The notes under the pieces are model-generated. The model was not told where the DNA came from. It saw only the letters and a list, made by a program, of their open reading frames with translations, and did not search any database. A program made the position numbers and the translations under genes. DNA of 64,000 nucleotides from Bacteroidales bacterium (GTDB lineage Bacteria; Bacteroidota; Bacteroidia; Bacteroidales; UBA932): assembly GCA_017509755.1 (NCBI GenBank), contig JAFWOY010000029.1, positions 124,001-188,000 on the forward strand, written 5' to 3'. Shown one piece after another: positions 33,237 through 41,378 of this stretch. How positions within the stretch are numbered: position 1 is the stretch's first letter; each line of letters begins with the position of its first letter.

Positions 33237-33362
33237 ATGAAAAACAAAAACTTGCGCTACTCAACTCCGCAATCAGAGGTCGTGGAACTGAAAATAAATG
33301 GAATCCTTTGCCAAAGTCCTGGCGGCGGAGTTGACGATTACGAAAACGGAGGAAAGATATAA
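33237..33362 (+). CDS. Small TPQ/ICQS-motif peptide upstream of the LRR lipoprotein
   Basis: A 41-residue peptide MKNKNLRYSTPQSEVVEL..., with core NGILCQS and a Gly/Asp-rich tail ending ENGGKI. It shares the pattern YxTPQ[ST]E..EL...GI[IL]CQS with the 47-residue peptide at 28020, and like it ends just before a lipoprotein gene. The frame could extend upstream to 33120, but that part is basic shadow sequence overlapping the previous gene. The single conserved Cys and glycine-rich tail invite comparison with processed peptides, without proof. Confidence 0.65.
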   Translation: MKNKNLRYSTPQSEVVELKINGILCQSPGGGVDDYENGGKI

Positions 33363-33374
33363 TCTATGGTTCAT

Positions 33375-35675
33375 ATGAAAACGAGATACATCACATTCTT
33401 AGGAGCTTTATTGTTCCTATTCGGGTCCTGTGTTCCTGAAGCCCAGGATATAGATTCAATTATACCCGAATTTGGGAAGTTGGTGAAAGTTACGGCTTAC
33501 CTGGACAATGCCCCTCAAACAAAGACCGGATTAGTCGATAAAGAAGATGGCGGGAAGTCTGTCGTCTGGAAATCTGGCAATTCTATCAGTGTGTTTTACA
33601 ATAGTGGGACAGCTGGCGGGAGCAAGTTTACTACATCCACTAACGGTCCCATCGCTGAATTTTTGGGCAACATCCCAGCTGTTTCGGGAGACTTGTCGGG
33701 TGTAGGAGGTCATGCCTATTTCTGGGGACTGTATCCTTACTCGGAAACTGCTTCCTGCGATGGAACAGCGATAACAACAACCTTACCTGACAAGCAGTTG
33801 GCTTTTCAAGGTGATGTGGCAGATGACTTATTGGTGACAGTAGGACGTTCGGAGAATCTATCCATCCATTTCAAGAACGCTTGTTCAGTCATCGGTTTCA
33901 CCCTGACGCAGGAGAACATTAATAAAGTCGTCTTTTCGGGAAATGCCGGGGAGAAAGTCGCAGGTGAGTTCAAGGTTTCTTTTGATGGAAGCAACAAGCT
34001 TGTCAATACTCCAACAGAGAACGCTATTGAGAGTATCACGATAACCCCAGCTGAGTCAGAGACTTTCCAGACAGGTGTGACTTATTATTTCGCCACATTA
34101 CCCGGCACATTCAGCGAGGGATACTCACTTGCATTCACAAAAGCGGATGCCTCAGAAGCGGCCTATCAGCAACCTTCAGCCGTAACACTCAAAGCGAGTA
34201 CGTTTTATACGATGGAGGATAAGGATAGTGATTTGATCTTCTCTGACCCTATTCCTCGCAACAATGTAATTCTATATACAAGCATTGACGGGGATATTAT
34301 AGATTTTACCCTATCTGGTCTGAGTTCTAATATCTATGAAAACGGTGTCGGAATCTTGACCTTTGATCATGATATTACAGAAATTTCAGAAAGTGCATTT
34401 ATTCAAAATACTGAATTAACAACCATAATTCTTCCAGAAAGCGTGACATCGATTGGTAATAGTGCTTTTTATGACTGTTCTGGCCTATCAAGGATTGATG
34501 GTTTAGAGAATGTTTCGACAATTGATTCATATGCATTTTACGGATGTTCTGGGCTCACCACTTTTATTATTCCGGATGGTGTAAAAAAGGTTCACTCATC
34601 TACATTCTCTAATTGCACGGGTCTTACCTCTGTTTTAATCCCGGATAGTGTAACTTTGATCGGACAGTTTGCTTTTTTGGGTTGCACAAGCCTTAAATCA
34701 ATAGTTATTCCAGAGAGTGTAACCTCTTTGGGAATCGGCGCTTTAGCTAGGACGGGATTAACTTCCATTACTCTTCCTAACAGTATTACTGTTGTTCCAC
34801 AAAGTTTATTTTCAGGTTGTAAAGACTTGAAAACTGTTGTTCTTCCTGAAAGTATTACATCTCTCGGAACATATGTCTTTAGGGAATGCGAAAAATTAAC
34901 TTCAGTGAGTATTCCAAGTTTGGTTACAAGTATTCCAGAAGGCTTTTTCTTCGGCTGCACTGGTTTAACAACATATGAAATTCCAGATACTTTTACTTCC
35001 ATCGGTTACGCGGCGTTCCAGGAATGCTCAGGATTGGTTTCAATAATAATACCTGATAGTGTCACTTCTATCGATGAGCAAGCGTTTTACCTATGCTCAG
35101 GGTTAGAGTCAATAAGAATCCCCGACAATGTAACTACTATAGGAAAAAGTGCATTCTCGACTTGCACGGGATTGACTTCTATCACCATTCCCGAAGGCGT
35201 GAAAAGTATTGGCGTAGGTGCATTCAATAACTGCACTGGATTGACTTCTGTCACCATTCCCGCAAGTCTGACAAGCATTGGGATGAGTGCTTTCTATAAC
35301 TGCAGTGGTTTAACCTCCGTTACTATTCCAGAAGGTGTGACAAGCATTGAAGAAGATGCTTTCAGGAATTGCAGTGGATTAACATCCATTTCTATTCCTG
35401 AAAGTGTGACAAACATCGGAAAATGTGCTTTCTATGGTGCAGGTTTAACAGCTGTTACGATTCCTAAGAAAGTAACAGGTATTGGAGAGAACGCTTTCTA
35501 TTTGTGCAACTTAACTTCTGTCACGGTATTGTGTTCATTACCACCAGTATTGAGTTCTACTTCCACTTTTCGAGGATCATACCCGATTTATGTTCCAGAA
35601 GAAAGTGTGGAAACATACAAGTCCTCTTCTGTCTGGAGCAATTATGCGGCTAGAATTCAAGCAATACCAGAATAA
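33375..35675 (+). CDS. BspA-type leucine-rich-repeat surface lipoprotein
   Basis: A 766-residue lipoprotein. The signal MKTRYITFLGALLFLFGSC has its lipobox Cys at residue 19. The N-terminal part (about 30-290) is a fimbrillin-like beta domain (VVWKSGNSISVFYNSG, HAYFWGLYPYS). From about 320 to 740 there are about 16 BspA/TpLRR repeats of roughly 23 residues with the pattern LTSxxIPxSVTSIGxxAFxxCSG. BspA-type repeats bind host or microbial ligands in characterised species; that role here is inference. An alternative start is 33366. Confidence 0.9.
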   Translation: MKTRYITFLGALLFLFGSCVPEAQDIDSIIPEFGKLVKVTAYLDNAPQTKTGLVDKEDGGKSVVWKSGNSISVFYNSGTAGGSKFTTSTNGPIAEFLGNIPAVSGDLSGVGGHAYFWGLYPYSETASCDGTAITTTLPDKQLAFQGDVADDLLVTVGRSENLSIHFKNACSVIGFTLTQENINKVVFSGNAGEKVAGEFKVSFDGSNKLVNTPTENAIESITITPAESETFQTGVTYYFATLPGTFSEGYSLAFTKADASEAAYQQPSAVTLKASTFYTMEDKDSDLIFSDPIPRNNVILYTSIDGDIIDFTLSGLSSNIYENGVGILTFDHDITEISESAFIQNTELTTIILPESVTSIGNSAFYDCSGLSRIDGLENVSTIDSYAFYGCSGLTTFIIPDGVKKVHSSTFSNCTGLTSVLIPDSVTLIGQFAFLGCTSLKSIVIPESVTSLGIGALARTGLTSITLPNSITVVPQSLFSGCKDLKTVVLPESITSLGTYVFRECEKLTSVSIPSLVTSIPEGFFFGCTGLTTYEIPDTFTSIGYAAFQECSGLVSIIIPDSVTSIDEQAFYLCSGLESIRIPDNVTTIGKSAFSTCTGLTSITIPEGVKSIGVGAFNNCTGLTSVTIPASLTSIGMSAFYNCSGLTSVTIPEGVTSIEEDAFRNCSGLTSISIPESVTNIGKCAFYGAGLTAVTIPKKVTGIGENAFYLCNLTSVTVLCSLPPVLSSTSTFRGSYPIYVPEESVETYKSSSVWSNYAARIQAIPE

Positions 35676-35681
35676 CTAGTT

Positions 35682-36029
35682 ATGGCAATGGAAAAAGAAA
35701 AACAACTCAAGGATGCTCTAAAGAAAAGCTTAAAAGGGCTTACTGCGAAGGGTGTCAAAGTAGAATCCGTAGAAAGCATCACAGTGATATCTGTTTATCA
35801 ATATACGGATGATGAGCAAAAAGAGAGTGAATGCCTAGATGAATCTGTCTATGAGAAAGGGAACTACGGATATTATTCATCTCGGATAAGAGGAATAACC
35901 AATATGGATGGTGCTACTTTGATTTCGAACTACGAAATCACCAATAGCCAGTTCAAGATAAATGATTATAGAAACGAAGAGTTCTCCATCAAATTAGGAC
36001 CGATTTACAATATTACCCCCATTGGATAG
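35682..36029 (+). CDS. Hypothetical protein after the LRR lipoprotein
   Basis: A 115-residue soluble protein with a lysine-rich N-terminal helix (KEKQLKDALKKSLKGLTAKG) and a beta-rich C-terminal half (TVISVYQYTDD, GATLISNYEITNSQFKIND). It begins 6 nt after the LRR gene and ends before a clear terminator, so it is probably the last gene of that cassette. No family recognised. Confidence 0.6.
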   Translation: MAMEKEKQLKDALKKSLKGLTAKGVKVESVESITVISVYQYTDDEQKESECLDESVYEKGNYGYYSSRIRGITNMDGATLISNYEITNSQFKINDYRNEEFSIKLGPIYNITPIG

Positions 36030-36085
36030 TTGAATTAGAGTCAGGCCACATTTTCGGTATCACGTGATGACATTTATTTTTGACT

Positions 36086-36117
36086 TCACCCCGGCCACCA
36101 ACCGGGGTGATTCTTTT
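36086..36117 (+). terminator. Terminator of the LRR lipoprotein cassette
   Basis: TCACCCCGG, loop CCACCAA, CCGGGGTGA, then TTCTTTT. Confidence 0.85.
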
Positions 36118-36282
36118 ATCGTTTCTTCGGAAAGATTGTTATATTTGGCAGAAGAAAGTAAATGGGAATCTTTTCCCGTTGACATATAATTGACAGTTTG
36201 TGCCGTTATTTGTAGCCGTATGCACATAATGAAAGATCGAGCTACAGCAAAATGCAGCACTGAAGGCAATATAACGCAGAAT

Positions 36283-36327
36283 ACTTTTAATGCTGGGGTC
36301 TTGGGTTCGAGCCCCAAGCGGGTCACA
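36283..36327 (+). repeat. Right attachment repeat (attR), tRNA-Lys 3' part
   Basis: A perfect 45-bp copy of 21361-21405. It lacks the 5' part of the tRNA, so it is not a second tRNA gene but the original chromosomal 3' end displaced by integration. Confidence 0.95.
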
Positions 36328-36330
36328 GAA

Positions 36331-36360
36331 AGAGAGACGCTCCGATGGAGCGTCTCTCTT
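36331..36360 (+). terminator. Original chromosomal terminator of tRNA-Lys
   Basis: AGAGAGACGCTCC, loop GAT, GGAGCGTCTCTCT: a perfect 13-bp stem 4 nt after attR, with a weak TT tail. Its right arm is also the start of the 108-bp repeat. Confidence 0.6.
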
Positions 36361-36550
36361 TCTGTGACAGGGCGGCGGCGGAGCCACCGCCTTCCTTACC
36401 GGGGGCTCTGCCCCCAAACCCCCGCGCGCCACTTGGCGCGGGTCAAACACTGACGGAGCGTCTCTTTTTCTGTGACCGGGCGGCGGCGGAGCCACCGCCT
36501 TCCTTACCGGGGGCTCTGCCCCCAAACCCCCGCGCGCCACTTGGCGCGGT
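36347..36550 (+). repeat. 108-bp tandem duplication with nested palindromes
   Basis: Two copies start at 36347 and 36455 (period 108) and are nearly identical, differing at a few bases. Each copy contains GGGGGCTCTGCCCCC and GCGCGCCACTTGGCGCG palindromes and a GGCGGC...GCCACCGCC pair, giving very strong secondary structure. It is GC-rich like the host, not like the element. Confidence 0.85.
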
Positions 36551-36586
36551 TTACGTCTGCCGCGATAGGATCGCGGATGGCCTTTG

Positions 36587-36644
36587 GGTCCTGTCGCGGC
36601 ACGTTTTTAGGCAATTGGAGGCGTTTCCAAGCCGCGACAGGACC
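36587..36644. repeat. Inverted repeat, 14-bp arms
   Basis: GGTCCTGTCGCGGC (36587-36600) and GCCGCGACAGGACC (36631-36644) are perfect complements. A smaller TTGGA/TCCAA pair lies in the loop, and a third partial copy TCCTGTCGCGAC follows near 36661. Confidence 0.7.
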
Positions 36645-36741
36645 TAAATGTGCCGTAGAATCCTGTCGCGACGAACATCAATCGACCATCAATCAGCAGA
36701 CAAAACGAGCCTCATCGATCAACAGGCAAAGTAGACCCGTC

Positions 36742-36778
36742 AAAAAAAGGAGACGCCCCAAGGGAACGTCTCCTTTTG
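36742..36778 (-). terminator. Terminator of the nqr operon
   Basis: GGAGACG (36749-36755) pairs with CGTCTCC (36767-36773). The A-run at 36742-36748 gives a T-tract on the minus strand, 20 nt after the nqrF stop. Confidence 0.85.
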
Positions 36779-36797
36779 CATATGTACAAGTCGGTGG

Positions 36798-38069
36798 CTA
36801 GGCGCCGAAGTTGTCGTAGAGGATGCTCTCGGGTGCGACGCCGAGGGAATCCAGCAGATTCACGACGGAGGAGACCATCATCGGCGGACCGCACATGAAG
36901 TACTTGATGTCCTCCGGAGCCTCGTGGTCCTTGAGGTAAGTCTCGTTCATCACGTTGTGCACGAAGCCGGCGGTGTATTTCACGCCTGCGGCATCGGCGG
37001 CCGGGTCGGGACGGTCGAGGGCCAGGTGGAAGTGGAAGTTCGGGAATTCCTTCTCGATCTCCGCGAAGTCTTCGAGGTAGAAGGCCTCGACGAGGGCGCG
37101 GGCACCGTAGAAGAAGTGAACCTGCTTCTTGGTCTTGAGCGTCTTGAACAGGTGCATGATGTGGCTGCGGAGCGGAGCCATGCCGGCGCCGCCGCCCACG
37201 AAGATGTACTCCTGGCTGTCCGGATCGTCCTTCGGGAGCAGGAACTCGCCGTAAGGACCGCTGATCCACACTTTGTCACCAGGCTTGCGGGAGAACACAT
37301 AGGTGGAAGCGATGCCCGGAGGCACGGGCAGCATCTTGAAGACGCCCTTCGGCTGACTGCGGTCGAACGGCGGCGTAGCGATACGCACGTTGAGCTTGAT
37401 GACGTTCTTTTCGGCAGGATACGAGGCCATCGAGTAGGCGCGGATGGTCGGCACGGTGTTCTTGTACTTGATGTCGAAGAATCCGTACTTCTCCCAGTCG
37501 CCCCGGTAGATCGGATCCACATCCATGTCGGCGAAGGCCACGTCGTAGGCCGGGATGTCGATCTGGATGTATTCGCCGCTCTTGAATTCGATGTTCTCGC
37601 CTTCCGGCAAGCGGACGGTGAACTCCTTGATGAACGTAGCCACGTTCTTGTTGGAGATGACCTCGCATTCGAGTTTTTTGACGCTGAGCGCAGAGTCGGG
37701 CACCTGGATCTTGAGGTTGTCCTTGACCTTCACCTGGCAGCCGAGGCGCCAGTTGTCGGCAATCTGCTTGCGGGTGAAGAAACCTGTTTCGGTGGGAAGG
37801 ATGCTTCCGCCGCCTTCCAGGACCTGGCACTTGCACTGGCCGCAGTTGCCCTTGCCGCCGCAAGCGGACGGCAGGAAGATCTTCTGTTCGGCCAGCGTAT
37901 TGAGCAGCGAGCCGCCCTGCGGCACGTCGAGCACTTTCTTGCCGTCGTTGATATCGATCTTGACGGTGCCCGAAGGGGTAAGCCTGATCTTGATGAACAG
38001 GAGAAGGGCCACGAGGATGAGCGTGACCACGACAATCACGAGGATTGCTGCAAGAATGGTATTCGTCAT
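36798..38069 (-). CDS. nqrF: Na+-translocating NADH:quinone reductase subunit F
   Basis: A 423-residue NADH-oxidising subunit of the sodium-pumping NQR complex. An N-terminal membrane helix (residues 5-27) is followed by a [2Fe-2S] ferredoxin domain with Cys70, Cys76 and Cys79 in PSACGGKGNCGQC and a fourth Cys near 112. Then come the FAD domain (RAYSMASYPAE) and the NADH domain (FVGGGAGMAPLRSH, CGPPMMVSSV). It is the last gene of the operon and ends before a strong terminator. Confidence 0.97.
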   Translation of the reverse strand: MTNTILAAILVIVVVTLILVALLLFIKIRLTPSGTVKIDINDGKKVLDVPQGGSLLNTLAEQKIFLPSACGGKGNCGQCKCQVLEGGGSILPTETGFFTRKQIADNWRLGCQVKVKDNLKIQVPDSALSVKKLECEVISNKNVATFIKEFTVRLPEGENIEFKSGEYIQIDIPAYDVAFADMDVDPIYRGDWEKYGFFDIKYKNTVPTIRAYSMASYPAEKNVIKLNVRIATPPFDRSQPKGVFKMLPVPPGIASTYVFSRKPGDKVWISGPYGEFLLPKDDPDSQEYIFVGGGAGMAPLRSHIMHLFKTLKTKKQVHFFYGARALVEAFYLEDFAEIEKEFPNFHFHLALDRPDPAADAAGVKYTAGFVHNVMNETYLKDHEAPEDIKYFMCGPPMMVSSVVNLLDSLGVAPESILYDNFGA

Positions 38070-38087
38070 AACTGATCCTCCTTTTCC

Positions 38088-38702
38088 TTACAGTGAAATA
38101 CCCATGAACGTCATGAAGGCCATACCCATGAGGCCCACCACCATGAAGGTGATGCCCAAGCCCTTGAGCGGAGCCGGAACCTTGGAGTAAGCCATCTTCT
38201 CACGGATGGCGGCCAGCGCCACGATGGCGAGCCACCAGCCGATACCCGAGCCGAACGCGTAGGTCGCGGCCTCACCCACATTGAGGAATTCGCGCTGCTG
38301 CATGAAGAGCGAACCGCCCAGGATGGCGCAGTTCACGGCAATCAGCGGCAGGAAGATACCCAGGGACGAGTAGAGCGACGGGAGGAATTTCTCCACCACC
38401 ATCTCGACGATCTGCACGAAAGCGGCAATCACCGCGATGAAGAGGATGAAACTCAGGAAGCTCAGGTCCACGTCTGCGAATTTCGGTCCCAGCCAGGCAA
38501 GCGCACCGGGCTGCAGGACGTACTTGTCAAGCAGGTAGTTGAGCGGAAGCGTGCACAGGAGCACGAAGATAACAGCAATACCCAAACCATTTGCTGTCTT
38601 GACATTTTTGGATACCGCCAGGTATGAGCACATACCCAGGAAGTATGCAAAAATCATATTGTCAACGAAAATTGACTTTACGAACAAGCTGATGTATTCC
38701 AT
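38088..38702 (-). CDS. nqrE: Na+-NQR subunit E
   Basis: A 204-residue hydrophobic subunit with six predicted membrane helices. [20 protein letters not shown] and [20 protein letters not shown] are characteristic. The family Cys (GMCSYL) that helps hold the membrane [2Fe-2S] centre together with NqrD is present. It lies 19 nt from nqrD and 18 nt from nqrF on the same strand. Confidence 0.96.
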   Translation of the reverse strand: MEYISLFVKSIFVDNMIFAYFLGMCSYLAVSKNVKTANGLGIAVIFVLLCTLPLNYLLDKYVLQPGALAWLGPKFADVDLSFLSFILFIAVIAAFVQIVEMVVEKFLPSLYSSLGIFLPLIAVNCAILGGSLFMQQREFLNVGEAATYAFGSGIGWWLAIVALAAIREKMAYSKVPAPLKGLGITFMVVGLMGMAFMTFMGISL

Positions 38703-38721
38703 ATCTGATTTGAGTTAGGTG

Positions 38722-39327
38722 TTATTTCTCCTGCAGGTCCTTCTGGATGGAACGCTGGACCCAGACGATGCAGCCCAGGATGATCAGCGCCATCGGCGGA
38801 AGGATGACAAGGTTATTGGGGACATAGCTGGCGGGCAGGACACGCAGACCGAAGAGCGTACCGCTGCCGAGCAGTTCACGGAAGAAAGCCACGATAATCA
38901 GGATCATACCGTAGCCGGCCCCGTTGGCCAGACCGTCGAGCAGCGAGGGAATCGGCTTGTTGCCCAGCGCGAAAGCCTCGATACGGCCCATCACGATACA
39001 GTTCGTGATGATCAGGCCGATATAGACCGACAGCTGTTTGTCGATGGCATAGGCGTAAGCCTTGAGCACCTGGTCAACAAGGATTACCATCAAGGCAACC
39101 ACGACCAGCTGCACGATGATACGCACACGGTTCGGAATCGAATTGCGGAGCAGGGAAACCACAAGGCTGGAAAGTCCCGTCACGATAATGACCGAAAGTG
39201 CCATCACGAAAGCACCCTTGAGCTGGACCGTCACGGCCAGCGAAGAGCAGATACCGAGCACGAGGACCGTGATCGGGTTACCCTTGAAAATCGGGTTCAA
39301 CAAGGTTTTCTTGAGATCTTCATTCAT
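38722..39327 (-). CDS. nqrD: Na+-NQR subunit D
   Basis: A 201-residue membrane subunit, paralogous to NqrE. LLNPIFKGNPITVLVLGICSSLAVT contains the conserved Cys region, and GLIITNCIVMGRIEAFA carries the second Cys. Six helices are predicted. With NqrE it forms the half-channel-like membrane core that carries electrons across the sodium-binding site. The gene starts 4 nt after the nqrC stop. Confidence 0.96.
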   Translation of the reverse strand: MNEDLKKTLLNPIFKGNPITVLVLGICSSLAVTVQLKGAFVMALSVIIVTGLSSLVVSLLRNSIPNRVRIIVQLVVVALMVILVDQVLKAYAYAIDKQLSVYIGLIITNCIVMGRIEAFALGNKPIPSLLDGLANGAGYGMILIIVAFFRELLGSGTLFGLRVLPASYVPNNLVILPPMALIILGCIVWVQRSIQKDLQEK

Positions 39328-39330
39328 GGC

Positions 39331-40188
39331 TTAACCCTCCTGATGATTGTGGTGGTGATGATGTTCGTGCTGATGGCCCTCACCGTCTTCGCAGCAACCG
39401 TCTTCGCAGCCCTCTTCACAGCAGCAGTCGTCATCTTCCGCTGCAGCAGCGGCCTTCTTTTCCAAGAAAGGCATATAGGCCTTGAACCAGGTGTCGAGCG
39501 CTGCGTCGAGACCGTTGCAGGTCATCGTAGCACCCGTGATGGCATCGATTTTAGACCGGTCCTCTTTCGGAGCGCCGCCCTTGATGATGCCGAACGGATT
39601 GTCCGGATGGGCAAAATCTACTGCTTTGCCCTTGAACTGTTCGCGGAACCAGGCCTCGTCTTTGATCTTGGCGCCCAGACCCGGAGTCTCACTCTCATGG
39701 TCGAAATAGGCACCGACAATCTCCGAGCAGTCGGCATTGAAGGCGATGTATCCCCAGATCGGGCCCCAGAGGCCGGCGCCGTAGCAAGGAATCACATTGA
39801 TATCTTCGCCGTCTTTCTCAAAGACATAGACAGGAAGGGAAGGATTGCCGGAAGCGATGTTCTTGTTCTCCAGTTTCAGGTTGTCCTGCAACTCGATGCC
39901 GGTGACTTCGGTTTCGAGTTCACCGGTCTTGTTGCCCTGGGCGTCGATCAGGAAGGCCGTCTTGATGTTCTCGCTGTACATTTCGAGGACCTTGTCATTG
40001 CCCAGTTTGCCGAGGTCTTCCTTACTCGAGAAGCCGGCAGCCGTCAGCATCTGGCTGATGGTCTCCGCCTTGATGTTGGCCTGCTGCTTGGGCTTGAGCG
40101 CCATCGCCGCGATGGACAGGATGGCGGCCGCTACGACGACGATGAGCGTCGTGTAGACAATCGTATATACGTTGCTGTTGGTATTCAT
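39331..40188 (-). CDS. nqrC: Na+-NQR subunit C with an unusual Cys/His-rich tail
   Basis: A 285-residue subunit. One N-terminal helix (residues about 8-28) anchors a periplasmic FMN domain. The FMN-linking threonine is in the S/TGAT motif of DAITGATMTCNGLD, near residue 220. The family normally ends soon after this region, but this protein continues for about 43 residues. That tail includes six Cys (CCC, GC, CC) and eight His (HQHEHHHHHNH) among acidic residues. The tail looks like a metal-binding or metal-sensitive extension, and its role is unknown. Confidence 0.95.
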   Translation of the reverse strand: MNTNSNVYTIVYTTLIVVVAAAILSIAAMALKPKQQANIKAETISQMLTAAGFSSKEDLGKLGNDKVLEMYSENIKTAFLIDAQGNKTGELETEVTGIELQDNLKLENKNIASGNPSLPVYVFEKDGEDINVIPCYGAGLWGPIWGYIAFNADCSEIVGAYFDHESETPGLGAKIKDEAWFREQFKGKAVDFAHPDNPFGIIKGGAPKEDRSKIDAITGATMTCNGLDAALDTWFKAYMPFLEKKAAAAAEDDDCCCEEGCEDGCCEDGEGHQHEHHHHHNHQEG

Positions 40189-40190
40189 GG

Positions 40191-41366
40191 CTAGACGGTT
40201 TTAGCCCGCTTCAGACGGCGGTTGACATTGGCGCTGACAACATAGTGGTCGATCAGCGGAGCGAAGGTGTTCATCAGCAGGATGGCGAGCATCATTCCCT
40301 CCGGATAGCCCGGGTTGAAGAGACGCACCGTGATGCAGAGCGCACCGATCAGGAAACCGTAGATCCACTTGCCGGTCTCGGTCTGGGCCGAGGTGACCGG
40401 GTCGGTGGCCATGAAGACGGTACCGAAAGCGAAGCCGCCCATCAGGAGCTGCTCCCAGCAAGGGATATCGGTCACACCGAAAGAGGTGCCGAGCCAGCCC
40501 ACAAACAGGGCGCCGAGGACGGAGGAGCACATGATCTTCCAACTTGCCACACCCGTGCAGAGGAGGATCAGCGCACCGAGGAGGATGGCGATGACGGAAG
40601 TCTCACCCACCGCACCGGGAATGTCACCGAGGAACAGGTTCCAGGCACTGGTGCCGGCTGCGGACAGGCCGTCGAGCGAAGCGTGGGAAAGCGGCGTCGC
40701 GCCCGAGAGGGCATCCACGACTTCCCCGCCCTTCCAGGGCGTGCCGCCGGCCAGGGCCTTGTTCAGGCCGCCGACCCAGATCGAGTCGCCCGACATCTTG
40801 CTCGGATAGGAGAAGAACAGGAAGGCACGCGCCAGCAGCGCCGGGTTCCAGATATTCATGCCCGTACCGCCGAAGACCTCTTTGCCGATGATTACGGCAA
40901 AGGCGACGGCGATGGCAAGCATCCACCAGGGAACATCGACCGGCACGATGAGCGGAATGATGAAGCCGCTCACCAGGTAGCCTTCACTCACCTCATGGCC
41001 CTTCATCTGGGCAGAGGCGAACTCAATGCCGAGACCGACGATATAAGAGATCAGGTAGAGCGGGATGATCTTCACGAAACCATACCACACCATCTGCCAG
41101 AAGCCCCAGCCCAGGCCGAAGACCTTGCTGTGCTGGAAGCCGAGGTTCCAGATACCGAACAGGAGGGCCGGCATCAGGGCGATCACGACGATGATCAGGA
41201 GGCGTTTCAGGTCCACGCAGTCCTTGACGTGCGTACCGCCCTTGCGGGTGGTGCGGTTCGGCACGAAGAAGAAGGTCTCGAACGCATCGAACGAGGAATG
41301 GAGCCAACTCAGTTTTCCACCTTCGGAAAAGGTCGGCCTCACTTTATCGAAAAAATTCTTTGCCAT
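40191..41366 (-). CDS. nqrB: Na+-NQR subunit B
   Basis: A 391-residue membrane subunit with about ten helices that binds riboflavin and a covalent FMN and carries the main sodium path. The FMN-threonine motif is in VVDALSGATPLSH. The amino-terminal FDAFETFFFVPNRTTRKGGTHV and KEVFGGTGMNIWNPALLARAF are typical. Its start is 12 nt after nqrA ends, and nqrC starts 2 nt after its stop. Confidence 0.97.
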   Translation of the reverse strand: MAKNFFDKVRPTFSEGGKLSWLHSSFDAFETFFFVPNRTTRKGGTHVKDCVDLKRLLIIVVIALMPALLFGIWNLGFQHSKVFGLGWGFWQMVWYGFVKIIPLYLISYIVGLGIEFASAQMKGHEVSEGYLVSGFIIPLIVPVDVPWWMLAIAVAFAVIIGKEVFGGTGMNIWNPALLARAFLFFSYPSKMSGDSIWVGGLNKALAGGTPWKGGEVVDALSGATPLSHASLDGLSAAGTSAWNLFLGDIPGAVGETSVIAILLGALILLCTGVASWKIMCSSVLGALFVGWLGTSFGVTDIPCWEQLLMGGFAFGTVFMATDPVTSAQTETGKWIYGFLIGALCITVRLFNPGYPEGMMLAILLMNTFAPLIDHYVVSANVNRRLKRAKTV

Positions 41367-41378
41367 GGCGGATCCTCC

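Larger units (their letters stand above)
21361..36327. mobile_element. Integrated element in tRNA-Lys, about 14.9 kb, tyrosine-integrase type
   Basis: The element is bounded by a perfect 45-bp direct repeat of the tRNA-Lys 3' part (21361-21405 and 36283-36327). The integrase gene lies just inside the left repeat. The interior is visibly more A/T-rich than the flanks. It carries single-strand annealing, helicase, RadC and SSB genes, DUF3871, a TGA-interrupted SF2 helicase gene, and two peptide-lipoprotein cassettes. No relaxase, type IV secretion or virion genes were recognised, so it may be a satellite-like, helper-dependent or decayed element. Confidence 0.9.
36030..36797. other. Element end, attR and hairpin-rich intergenic DNA
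   Basis: No protein-coding gene is seen in these 768 bp. In order: terminator at 36086, about 165 bp of element end, attR at 36283, the original tRNA-Lys terminator hairpin at 36331, a 108-bp tandem duplication at 36347, a 14-bp inverted repeat at 36587-36644 and the nqrF terminator at 36742. Frames here with repeated GAEPPVRKAVAPPPP are artefacts of the GC-rich tandem repeat. Confidence 0.75.

Noticed and set aside
36283..36327. Possible second tRNA-Lys
   Set aside because: Only the 3' part is present; the acceptor 5' strand and D-arm are absent. It is the attR copy.
36139..36540. Frame with repeated GAEPPVRKAVAPPPP segments
   Set aside because: It is produced by the 108-bp GC-rich tandem duplication and crosses attR, so it is not a natural repeat protein.
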